Source: Bradyrhizobium sp. SRS-191 (GTDB lineage Bacteria > Pseudomonadota > Alphaproteobacteria > Rhizobiales > Xanthobacteraceae). Taken from it: a stretch of 64,000 nucleotides of DNA. Positions 45,477 through 53,509 of this stretch are shown here, one piece after another. Each line of letters begins with the position of its first letter. Positions within the stretch are counted from its first letter, which is position 1. The notes beneath the pieces are model-generated. The model saw only the letters and a program-made list of their open reading frames with translations, was not told the origin of the DNA and searched no databases. The stretch is from the NCBI RefSeq assembly GCF_024586915.1, contig NZ_JANBVS010000006.1, forward strand, positions 186,001 through 250,000. The letters run 5' to 3'. Made by a program: the position numbers and the translations under genes.

Positions 45477-45928
45477 ATTGCTTTTCGCGCCATTATGTCG
45501 GGCAACGCGAGAGGGCCTTGTCCGACAGCATTCTTGTTCAGGAATGTAAAGTGCGCGTTTGGAGCGTCAGGCGGAAGACACCTCGGAACAAACAGCAAGC
45601 AGCCCAAGGCCAAAAGTTGAGTTGCTGCCATGCAGCCACCGCACCAGTTTCGCACCAGAAACGACCTGAACGAACGACAGCAATTGCGGTCGAAATCAAA
45701 CAATCCGCAGTAACATCAACGAACGCGACCGATACCCTCGCGCTCATAACGGTCTGGTTGCAGGTTCGAGTCCTGCCGGGCCCACCAGCGATCTCGACGG
45801 TTTGCTCGCTCTGATTTTTTCACGCAACGCAGGCAGATGCGTTGGCCTGAACACCCCAGCTCGCCCGTTGCGCTTTCCTCAACGAGGTTCGCGCACGGCT
45901 ATCATGCCGGGCCCTCTCTCGGCTGACG
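45477..45928. other. Gene-free right end of the island and attR
   Basis: From 45477 to 45740 no gene is supported. The composition is less GC-rich than the neighbours, and no integrase remnant is recognisable. The attR repeat (45741-45789) follows, then chromosomal flank with a T-run, and then the downstream end of the convergent exporter gene. Confidence 0.5.
45741..45789 (+). repeat. attR: duplicated 3' end of tRNA-Met
   Basis: Identical over 49 bp to 18302-18350. It lacks the acceptor 5' strand, the D-arm and the start of the anticodon stem, so it cannot encode a tRNA. It is followed by a T-run at about 45813, which fits the old chromosomal tRNA terminator. Confidence 0.85.
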
Positions 45929-47431
45929 TCAATGGGCATGTCGCCTCGCCTCGGCCGCGTACCGGCCTCTCCGCCCCCGGAAAAGAAGAGCGGCGCCCAG
46001 CAGCAACATCGTCGCGACGAGAGCGACCGTGATGAAGGCCCGGTCGAACGCCTGATGGGCCTGCGAGATGACGAGGCCCGCGATCTCGGCGGGGAGTCGC
46101 TCAGCGATCATCAGGGCTGAATCGATGCTGTCGCGCGCGCCCGGCGGAATCTCCGACCTGTCGGGCAGGACCATCGCAGCGGTGTAGACGCCGGACAGGA
46201 TGCTGCCGAAGATGCTGATCCCAACCGTGCCGCCGAGCTCGAAGGAGACCTCCTCGATCGAGGCCGCCATGCCTTCGCGGCCCACGGGAGCCTGGTTCAT
46301 GATCGCATTGGACGCGGCCGCCATGGCGGCCCCCAGTCCGAAACCATTGACGGCGATGCAGGCCAGTTGCAGCGGAAGGCTCGCGGTGAAGAAGAAGAGA
46401 TAGCCCGCGGCACCCAGCCCGGCGAGCAGGAGCGCAGCACGCATGGCATTGGCGGGTCCGATGTGACGGAGCGCCAGGCTTGTCAGTGGCCCGCCGATGA
46501 ACGCCGCCAGCGGCGCCGGCAGGATATACAGCGCCGCCTGCAGTGGCGAATAACCAAGCACGAGTTGCAGACGCTGGCTGATCGCAAGCTCGGTGCCCGC
46601 GATCGCGAGCGCGGCTGTGATCGCCGTCGCCACGCCGAGCGCGAACTCGGCATCCCGGAACAGCGTGAAGTCGATCAAGGCGTGATCGAGCCGGAGCTGA
46701 CGGCGCACGAAGATGGTCAGCATGATCACCGTGCCGACCGCAACGCCTGCCGAGATGCCGTAGTGAGGGTGCGGACTGCCGAGATCCTCGACCACATAGG
46801 CAAAGCCGATCAGGCCGGCCATGACCTGCACCGAGCCGAGCACATCGAGCATCCGGCCGTTGCGCTCGCCATATCCAGGGATCAGCAGCAGGGCGACGAT
46901 GAGCACGATCGCGACCAGGGGCACGTTGATCAGGAAGACCGAGCCCCACCAGAAATACTCCAGCAGCACGCCGCCGACGAGCGGGCCGACCGCGGCGCCG
47001 CTGGATGCGACGGCCCCCCAGATGCCGATCGCGAGCGCGCGCTCCTGGTCGTCGGAAAAGGTGACGCGGATGATCGACAGCGTCGCCGGCATCATCAGCG
47101 CGGCGCCGACGGCGAGCACGACCCGCCCTCCGATCAGAACGGCAGGCGTCGGGGCATAGGCGGCCATGAGGGATGCCGCGCCGAACACGACGAGACCGCC
47201 GACGAACGTCGATCTGTGGCCGAACCGGTCGCCGAGCGCGCCGAAGCCGGGCAGCAGCCCGGCCACGACGAGTCCGTACGCCATCACGATCCACAGCTTC
47301 TCCGACGCCGTCGCGCCGAGTTCGTGAGTGAGACTCGGCAGCGCCGTGTACAGCACCGTCATGTCGATGACGATCAGCGCGAGCGCGCTGGAGACGATCA
47401 ACAGGATCAGCCAGCGATCATGTTTCGACAT
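45929..47431 (-). CDS. DHA2-type MFS drug exporter (EmrB/QacA family)
   Basis: The 500-residue protein has 14 predicted transmembrane helices and DHA2 features: LIVIDMTVLYTALPSLTHEL, motif A GFGALGDRFGHRSTF, motif C-like SSGAAVGPLVGGVLLEYFWW, and VFLINVPLVAIVLI. It resembles the SmvA/LfrA group, which export quaternary ammonium compounds and dyes by proton antiport. No regulator gene is adjacent. It lies just outside the island and ends towards attR. Confidence 0.9.
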   Translation of the reverse strand: MSKHDRWLILLIVSSALALIVIDMTVLYTALPSLTHELGATASEKLWIVMAYGLVVAGLLPGFGALGDRFGHRSTFVGGLVVFGAASLMAAYAPTPAVLIGGRVVLAVGAALMMPATLSIIRVTFSDDQERALAIGIWGAVASSGAAVGPLVGGVLLEYFWWGSVFLINVPLVAIVLIVALLLIPGYGERNGRMLDVLGSVQVMAGLIGFAYVVEDLGSPHPHYGISAGVAVGTVIMLTIFVRRQLRLDHALIDFTLFRDAEFALGVATAITAALAIAGTELAISQRLQLVLGYSPLQAALYILPAPLAAFIGGPLTSLALRHIGPANAMRAALLLAGLGAAGYLFFFTASLPLQLACIAVNGFGLGAAMAAASNAIMNQAPVGREGMAASIEEVSFELGGTVGISIFGSILSGVYTAAMVLPDRSEIPPGARDSIDSALMIAERLPAEIAGLVISQAHQAFDRAFITVALVATMLLLGAALLFRGRRGRYAAEARRHAH

Positions 47432-47472
47432 CCCTGCTCACAACCTCACATGCGCTTCAGCGCCCTGCCCGA

Positions 47473-49275
47473 TCATTCGTACCGGACCTGGCCGTTCATC
47501 ACAGTCATGACGACCTTCGTCTTGTGAATGTCGTGCGGAGCGACCTCGAACAGGTTCTTCTCCAACACGACCAGATCGGCGAGCTTGCCGACCTCGATCG
47601 AACCGATCTTGCGGTCCAGGCCGAGCTGATAGGCCGATCCCATCGTCGCGGCGCGCAGCGCCTGGTCGAGGCTGATGCGCTCGTCGTGCGGCGCCAGGGG
47701 CGGCTGATCGGGCTTGTCGAGCTCGCGCCGCGTCGTTGCGATCTCGATCGCCTCCAGCGGCCGAAAGGTGCTGTAGTAGCTGGCCGCGGGCCAGTCGGTG
47801 CCGAGCGAGATGTTGGCGCCATGGCGCAGGATCGAGCCGAAGCGATAAACCGTCTCGGCCCGCGCGCCGAAGCGCGGCCGCACCATGTCACGCCAGGATT
47901 GATCCGGCACCGCCCATTGCGCGGAGAATTCCGCGGTGACACCGAGCGCGGCGAAGCGCGGCAGGTCCTCCGGCGCTACGACCACCAGATGGCAGACCGT
48001 ATGCCGGCGGTCGCGCGGCGGATTCGCCTTCATCGCCGCCTCGAAGGCGTCCAGGCATAGCCGGGCGCCGCGGTCACCGCAGCAATGAATGTGGATGTTG
48101 AATCCGTCTTTGTCGGCCCGAAGGATGATGTCCTTGAACAGGTCCGGCGGCAGCAGCGTGTCGCCGCTGGTGTTGGGATCATCATCGTAGGGCGCCAGCA
48201 TCGCCGAGGTCCGCTGCGCCTCGCCGCCGTCAATGTTCAGCTTGAGCACGGAGGCCTGCACCAGCTCGGACTGAAACTGCTTTCGCAGCGCCTTGATGAT
48301 CGGCACGGGATCGACCGCCGGGTCGTTGTGATAGGTCGATCCGACGACGCGGAAGGGCAGCTTTCCGCGCCGCTCGAGGTCCTGGTAGAGCTGAAAGCCC
48401 ACGACCTCGGGGACGACCTGCATGCCGGCATCGAACACCGTGGTGATGCCGGCCGCGGAGGCCCTGGGCAGCCACGCCTCGACCGACTCCGTGATGTATC
48501 TGCTGGTGAACGGCGCCGCGGCGTTGAGCACGACCAGCATGGCCGGCACCTCGACGAGATAGCCGGTCGGCTCACCCGACGCCGGGTCGCGCTGAAAATA
48601 GCTGAAGCCCGGCAGCGGGTCTTTGGTGGCCTTGGTGATCTTGGCCATCGCCAGCGCCTTCGAATTCACCCAGCCACAATGACCATCGATCGCCGCGAGG
48701 AAAACGGGCGTGTCCGGCCAGATCCGGTCGAGATCCTCCTTGCGCGGCCCGGTGCCCGGGAAGGCATGGTAGCGCCAGCCGAAGCCGCGCACGACGTCGG
48801 CTTTGCCAAGCCGGGCGCGATACGCCGTCAGCGCGTCGAGCGTCTCGTCCTTGGTGTCGTATTGCAGGTCGACGCCGCTGGTGATGGCCGCGCCCGCCAG
48901 CGGATGAATGTGTCCCTCGATGAACCCCGGCAGCAGCATTTTGCCGGCGAGATCGACGATCCGTGTCTTCGGACCGATGAAACGGCCGACCTGCGTGTCA
49001 TCGCCGACATAGACGATCGTCTTCTGCGCCACGGCAACCGCCCGCGCCCATTCGCGGCCGCCACTGACCGTGTAGACGGAACCGTTGCGAAAGACGATGT
49101 CGGCCTTGCCGTCGGCCGCCTCGGCGCGCATCGGCATCGCCGCCGCGACGCCGGTCGCGGCGAACGCCGCCCCCGCCTGCAGCAGCCGGCGGCGCGCCGG
49201 ATCGACATCGGATGTGGGATGGCCATCGAGTTCGAGCAGGCCGCGAAACCGGCCCCAGTTGCAGGCAATGCACAT
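47473..49275 (-). CDS. Exported amidohydrolase (YtcJ-like) with N-terminal MCxxC, copy 2
   Basis: The 600-residue protein begins MCIACNWGRFRGLLELDGHP and then has a twin-arginine signal (ARRRLLQAGAAFAATGVAAA). The mature part is a composite-barrel amidohydrolase with MLLPGFIEGHIHPLAG (first metal ligands), NIHIHCCGDRGARLCLDAFE, DRRHTVCHLVVV, and ISLGTDWPAASYY. This is the YtcJ/amidohydrolase-3 group. The substrate is unknown. It starts 4 bp after the related upstream gene, so both are one operon. Confidence 0.88.
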   Translation of the reverse strand: MCIACNWGRFRGLLELDGHPTSDVDPARRRLLQAGAAFAATGVAAAMPMRAEAADGKADIVFRNGSVYTVSGGREWARAVAVAQKTIVYVGDDTQVGRFIGPKTRIVDLAGKMLLPGFIEGHIHPLAGAAITSGVDLQYDTKDETLDALTAYRARLGKADVVRGFGWRYHAFPGTGPRKEDLDRIWPDTPVFLAAIDGHCGWVNSKALAMAKITKATKDPLPGFSYFQRDPASGEPTGYLVEVPAMLVVLNAAAPFTSRYITESVEAWLPRASAAGITTVFDAGMQVVPEVVGFQLYQDLERRGKLPFRVVGSTYHNDPAVDPVPIIKALRKQFQSELVQASVLKLNIDGGEAQRTSAMLAPYDDDPNTSGDTLLPPDLFKDIILRADKDGFNIHIHCCGDRGARLCLDAFEAAMKANPPRDRRHTVCHLVVVAPEDLPRFAALGVTAEFSAQWAVPDQSWRDMVRPRFGARAETVYRFGSILRHGANISLGTDWPAASYYSTFRPLEAIEIATTRRELDKPDQPPLAPHDERISLDQALRAATMGSAYQLGLDRKIGSIEVGKLADLVVLEKNLFEVAPHDIHKTKVVMTVMNGQVRYE

Positions 49276-49279
49276 GGTC

Positions 49280-51172
49280 TTACGCCCGTGTCTTGCGCGC
49301 CCGCGCAGGCTGAAGCCTGTCGTGCCGGGCCTCGCCGTCCATCAGGGTCAGCAACACCGGGACCTTGTGGATGTCGTGCGGATCGATCTCGAGAAGATTG
49401 GCCCCGAGCACGATGAGATCCGCCCTCTTGCCCACCTCGATCGAGCCGATCTGATGCTCCAGCCGGACTTGATAGGCGCCGTTGATCGTGAAGCAGCGGA
49501 TCGCCTCCTCGACGCTGATGCGCTGGCGCGGGACCAAGGGAGGATCGTCGCGAAAGCCGGGGCGCTGCCGCGTGATGGTCGCCTCCAACTGGAAGAGCGG
49601 CGGGCATTCGTCGATATCGACACCGCCCAGGTCGGCGCCGAAGGTGACGGTCGCGCCAGACCGCACGAGATCGCCATAGGCGTACACGCGCTCCTCGACG
49701 CGCTTCTCGCCGAACAGCTTGTTGTACTCCTCGACATAGACGCCGTCGTAATTGGTGGCCCAGGCGGGCGTGCCGTTGGCGATGATGCCGAGCGGCTTGA
49801 ACCGCTTGACGTCGTCGGGATGCGCGAGCGACAGATGACAGACGGTGTGCCGCCGCCCCTGCTGGCCAAGCCGCTTCTGCACGTCCTCGATGGCATCGAC
49901 CACGATCCGGACCGACCCATCCGCGTCGGCATGAATGTGCATGTCGAATCCGGCGCGGTGAACGGCCTCGACCTGCGCCCTGATATGGGCTGGCGACAGA
50001 ATGCCCGAGCCCTTGTTGCCCGGCTGGTTTTCCAGCGGGTCCAGCAGCAGCGCCGTGCCGGCCATCGCCGTGCCGTCCGTCCACATCTTGCAGATCGAGA
50101 TCTGCACGTGAGGCGAACGCAGCTTCTTGTTCCAGGCGGCGAGCTCGGCGGCGATCGCTTTCGGATCATCCTTCTCGGCCCGGGTCCAGACCGTGCCGAC
50201 GATGCGGATCGGCAATTCACCGCGATTGTCGCGATCGATGATGTCTCGCCACAAGACCTCGGATCCGCCGCTGGAAGGGCCGGCCAATACGCCGGCGTCC
50301 ATATAGGCCGTCAAACCCCATGACGGCGCACGGTCGATGGTCAGGCGCTGCGACTCCCGGATCGTCTCCCGCGAAAACACGCCGGTCGCGACCGCAAGCG
50401 GGATGGTCGCGCCTTCGATCGCGACGCCGGTCGGCGTACCATCGGGATCGCGCTTGAAATACTGCTTGCCCGGTTCGGGATCGGGGGAGTTCTTATCGAT
50501 CCCCGCGAGCTTCATCGCGGCGGTGTTGAACCAGGACTCGTGGATGTCGGCGTTCCAGATCAGCATCGGCCGATCACCGGTGATTTCGTCGAGCCATTCG
50601 CGTCGCGGAAAGTGATCGGAGCCGAACGAGACGCCTCCCGTCCAGCCATAGCCGCGCAGCGGCGCTCCGGGTGGCAGCGTGGCGATGTACTGACGAATGG
50701 CGTCGAGCACCTTGTCCTTGCCGACGATGTCGCGAAGGTTCAGGCCGAGCTTGGTGACCGCCAGGGCGATGAGGTGGTTGTGGCTATCGATGAAGCCGGG
50801 CAGCAGCATCCGCCCGGCGAGGTCGACCACCCTGGTGCGCGGTCCTCGCCATGCCGCGGCGCCGGCCTTGTCGCCGACATAGACGATCTCCTTGGCGCGG
50901 ACCGCCACCGCCTCAGCGATCGGCTGCGCCGAATTGACCGTGTAGATCATTCCATTTTGAAATAGCCAGTCCGCCTTGCCGCCAGCTGCAGACGGCTGCG
51001 CGCGCGACGAGGCCCGATCCTCTGCTGCAGAAGCCGTCTCCGCTCCAGCCGCGATCGGCGCGGCAACGGCGACCGCCGCGAATTTGGCGGCATTTCCGAT
51101 CATCCCGCGGCGGGAGAGCGGGAACGCTTTCGGATCCTCCAGCACTCTCGCCCATTCGCATACGACACACAT
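49280..51172 (-). CDS. Exported amidohydrolase (YtcJ-like) with N-terminal MCxxC, copy 1
   Basis: The 630-residue protein begins MCVVCEWARVLEDPKAFPLS followed by a Tat-like signal (SRRGMIGNAAKFAAVAVAAP). The mature part contains MLLPGFIDSHNHLIALAVTK, FDMHIHADADGSVRIVVDAI, RRHTVCHLSLAHPDDV, and VTFGADLGGVDIDECPPLF. It is paralogous to the following gene. An upstream in-frame ATG adds seven residues, but GGAAG sits 8 nt before ATG 51172, which I chose. Substrate unknown; the paralogous pair suggests related substrates. Confidence 0.88.
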   Translation of the reverse strand: MCVVCEWARVLEDPKAFPLSRRGMIGNAAKFAAVAVAAPIAAGAETASAAEDRASSRAQPSAAGGKADWLFQNGMIYTVNSAQPIAEAVAVRAKEIVYVGDKAGAAAWRGPRTRVVDLAGRMLLPGFIDSHNHLIALAVTKLGLNLRDIVGKDKVLDAIRQYIATLPPGAPLRGYGWTGGVSFGSDHFPRREWLDEITGDRPMLIWNADIHESWFNTAAMKLAGIDKNSPDPEPGKQYFKRDPDGTPTGVAIEGATIPLAVATGVFSRETIRESQRLTIDRAPSWGLTAYMDAGVLAGPSSGGSEVLWRDIIDRDNRGELPIRIVGTVWTRAEKDDPKAIAAELAAWNKKLRSPHVQISICKMWTDGTAMAGTALLLDPLENQPGNKGSGILSPAHIRAQVEAVHRAGFDMHIHADADGSVRIVVDAIEDVQKRLGQQGRRHTVCHLSLAHPDDVKRFKPLGIIANGTPAWATNYDGVYVEEYNKLFGEKRVEERVYAYGDLVRSGATVTFGADLGGVDIDECPPLFQLEATITRQRPGFRDDPPLVPRQRISVEEAIRCFTINGAYQVRLEHQIGSIEVGKRADLIVLGANLLEIDPHDIHKVPVLLTLMDGEARHDRLQPARARKTRA

Positions 51173-51910
51173 GATCAGTTCTTCCTTTTCCAAATGCCGC
51201 CACGTCAGCAGATGACGGCGCAGGACGGGCCATCACAGCTGCCCGCACGTTTCGATGTCGGTAAGATTCATTCTGCACCGTCGGATTCAGTTTGAATTGA
51301 TACCTGCTAAAAATGTTCTGGCCGAAGTTCGACGGAGCTTCAGGTCGCGTCACAGGCAGCGAGACACGCCGCGGTGACACTACCGCCAAACCGAAAAGTT
51401 TCCTGCACATAACGTGTATTTGTAGATCCGTACAACTACGGCCGGATTCGCGATTGCAAACGACTGGCATCGCTACGCGTCACAAATCGATCGACGGCGC
51501 TGAGGTTCGGAAGAGACAAGCGATTAACTACCACGCGGAATCGCGTCGGCTGGACCGTTGATACGAAGGGAACATGCGCCGCTCTGCGGACGAAGGCCAC
51601 TCGCCCCCTTCGGCTTGCGGATCAGACTTGCAGATGACGGGTGGCGACTTCAATCGCCTCCACCGCTCGCGGCGCATCCAGTTTGGCCGTGAACCTCGAG
51701 GAAGCTGCCGATCTGCGTCATGAGGACACGACGCCGGTCGGTGCGAGCCTTCACTGTCGCGCGCCCAGAACGGCTCGGTGAGCTCGCCATACGCGATCAC
51801 GTGCAACGGGCAGAAGCAGATAGTGTCGTCGATCCCCACGCGATCAATCCACGCTGCTGCGCCCGTTCACCGCCCCGCAGGGCGCCGCCCACGTTCGACG
51901 TACCTACGAC

Positions 51911-51938
51911 AACGCCCGCGGCCGAAGCTGCGGGCGTT
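51911..51938 (-). terminator. Hairpin terminator downstream of the tRNA fragment
   Basis: Stem AACGCCCGC / GCGGGCGTT extends with GGC/GCT to a CGAA loop. It stands where a tRNA gene terminator would be, four bases beyond the tRNA-like fragment on the minus strand. Confidence 0.6.
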
Positions 51939-51941
51939 CGT

Positions 51942-51988
51942 TTGTTGCGCGACAGGATTTGAACCTATGACCTTCAGGTTATCAGCGT
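51942..51988 (-). pseudogene. Degenerate 3' fragment of an initiator tRNA-Met
   Basis: On the minus strand the sequence GATAACCTGAAGGTCATAGG, continuing to TTCAAATCCTGTCG and GCAAC, matches the 3' half of alphaproteobacterial initiator tRNA-fMet. Differences include the anticodon (CAT changed to GAT), one deletion in the acceptor strand, and loss of the CCA end. No matching 5' half exists upstream. It is likely a relic of an integration event at a tRNA-fMet gene, or a decayed tRNA copy. Confidence 0.6.
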
Positions 51989-52061
51989 GACGCTCAATTT
52001 AGCGCGTTCGATCGCTCGCCGCCGATCCCATCCGATTTCCAGGAGCTGCGATCCGCTGATC

Positions 52062-52979
52062 TCAGCTCTGCGAAGGCGGGCTTTGTTCACGGTTCAGCTC
52101 GACACCCGCAAGCGCCTCGCTCAGCTTCGCCAGCGCCGTGTGATCCTGGCCCGGGCCGAGCAGGCCCTGCGCGCTCGCGCTCAGCTCGCGGCAGAGATTG
52201 GAGAACGGCGCGGCGATTCCGGCTGCGCGTGCGACCTCGAGTGCGATCGACAGGTCCTTGACCATCAAGTCGAGGCCGAAGCCGCTGTTGAATTCGCGCG
52301 ACAGCACGAACTGCTTGAACTTCTTCTGCGTCGAGTTGTTCATGCCGGTCGAGGCGTTGAGCACGTCGGTCATCAGCGCGGGATCGATGCCGAACTGCTG
52401 GCCGATCAACAGCGCCTCGATGCCGATCAGGAAGCCGCCGGCGGAGACGAGATTGTTCAGCGCCTTCATCGCCTGGCCGGAGCCGAGGCCGCCGATGCGA
52501 TGGATCGTGGTGCCCATCGCGCGCAATAGCGGCTCGACCCGATCGAGCGCGGCCGCATCGCCGCCGGCCATGATCGCGAGCTCGCCAGTTCTCGCGCGCG
52601 GCACGCCACCGGAGACCGGCGCGTCGAGCATGGTCACGCCGAGCGGAGCAAGATCGGCCGCGATCGCCTGCGTCGCCGCCGGCGCGCCGGAGCTCATGTC
52701 GATCAGGATCTGCCCTTGCTTCAAGCCGTCGCGCAGCGCGGCGACGGCTTCGCCGACATGTTTGCTGGTCGGCAGCATCGTGATGATGACATCCGCCAGC
52801 GGCGCGGCGGCCGCGAGATCCGCCGCCTCGGTGCCACCAACCTGACGCACGAAATCGGCGGCGCGGCCCGGCACGGCGTCACTGACGGCGACCGAAAAGC
52901 CGGCACCGAGCAGACGCCCGGCCATCGGCCAGCCCATATTGCCGATGCCGACGAACAGGATGCGTTGCGGCGCGCTCAT
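52062..52979 (-). CDS. 3-hydroxyisobutyrate dehydrogenase-family NAD(P) oxidoreductase
   Basis: The 305-residue protein has ILFVGIGNMGWPMAGRLLGA (Rossmann fold), the substrate signature DAPVSGGVPRARTGELAIMA, and the catalytic-lysine region GLGSGQAMKALNNLV. It belongs to the beta-hydroxyacid dehydrogenase family (3-hydroxyisobutyrate / tartronate semialdehyde reductase group). The substrate is probably a 3-hydroxy acid. It overlaps the preceding CMD gene stop (ATGA) on the same strand, so the pair is coupled. Confidence 0.9.
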   Translation of the reverse strand: MSAPQRILFVGIGNMGWPMAGRLLGAGFSVAVSDAVPGRAADFVRQVGGTEAADLAAAAPLADVIITMLPTSKHVGEAVAALRDGLKQGQILIDMSSGAPAATQAIAADLAPLGVTMLDAPVSGGVPRARTGELAIMAGGDAAALDRVEPLLRAMGTTIHRIGGLGSGQAMKALNNLVSAGGFLIGIEALLIGQQFGIDPALMTDVLNASTGMNNSTQKKFKQFVLSREFNSGFGLDLMVKDLSIALEVARAAGIAAPFSNLCRELSASAQGLLGPGQDHTALAKLSEALAGVELNREQSPPSQS

Positions 52980-53380
52980 GCGCCGTCCTTCTTCGGGATC
53001 GCGCCTTCCGCGACGAGCACCTCATGGGCGGCCTTGAACGCCTCGAGGCCGGCGGGAATGCCGCAATAGACGGTGGCGTGCAGCAGGATCTCCTTGATCT
53101 CATCCACCGTGACACCGTTGGTGAGCGCGCCCTTGACGTGAAGCTTGAGCTCGCTCGGCTTGCTCAGCGCAGTCAGCATCGCGAGATTGACGATGCTGCG
53201 GGTGCGGCGATCGAGACCCGGACGCGTCCAGGCATAACCCCAGCACATCTCGGTGGTGATGTGCTGGAACGCCATCATGAAGTCGTCGGCCTTGGCGAGG
53301 CTGCCATCGACATAGGATGCGCCGAGCACCTCACGGCGCACCTTCAGGCCCTTCTCGAACAGCTCGTTCTCGTCGCTCAT
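52976..53380 (-). CDS. Carboxymuconolactone decarboxylase-family protein (PcaC-like)
   Basis: The 134-residue protein contains FEKGLKVRREVLGASYVDGS, TTEMCWGYAWTRPGLDRRTR, LTALSKPSELKLHVKGALTN and LLHATVYCGIPAGLEAF, a good match to the PcaC/CMD family. Typical roles are 4-carboxymuconolactone decarboxylation in protocatechuate breakdown, or redox functions through its Cys. Other pca genes are absent, so the exact reaction is unclear. It is coupled to the dehydrogenase gene. Confidence 0.9.
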   Translation of the reverse strand: MSDENELFEKGLKVRREVLGASYVDGSLAKADDFMMAFQHITTEMCWGYAWTRPGLDRRTRSIVNLAMLTALSKPSELKLHVKGALTNGVTVDEIKEILLHATVYCGIPAGLEAFKAAHEVLVAEGAIPKKDGA

Positions 53381-53509
53381 CCGCTCGTCTCCTTCTGCAA
53401 AGCCTGACGCAATTAACGCCTTGCCGTCGGGATTGACAACAACGCCGCCGGACAGCGTCGTCAGTCGCGTCCGTGCGGCGGAATTGATCGGAGCCGTGGA
53501 TTCGCTGAT

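Larger units (their letters stand above)
18302..45789. mobile_element. Genomic island inserted at tRNA-Met, about 27.5 kb
   Basis: The boundaries are the 49-bp direct repeats at 18302 and 45741. The tRNA remains intact at the left end, and the right end carries only the 3' fragment, the standard layout after integration. Just beyond the right repeat lies a T-run (about 45813-45818) that fits the original terminator of the tRNA gene. The cargo is an oxidase module and a glycan module. No integrase, excisionase, transposase or conjugation gene is visible inside, so the element appears to have lost mobility or to depend on an integrase elsewhere. Confidence 0.75.
51173..52061. other. 889-bp region with no gene, holding a tRNA fragment
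   Basis: It contains the promoter side of the amidohydrolase operon. From about 51500 to 51900 I see no protein-coding features on either strand. The right part carries a hairpin terminator (51911-51938) and a degenerate tRNA fragment (51942-51988). Confidence 0.6.

Noticed and set aside
45741..45789. A second tRNA-Met gene
   Set aside because: Only the part from the 3' portion of the anticodon stem onwards exists; the acceptor 5' strand and D-arm are missing, so it is an attachment-site copy.
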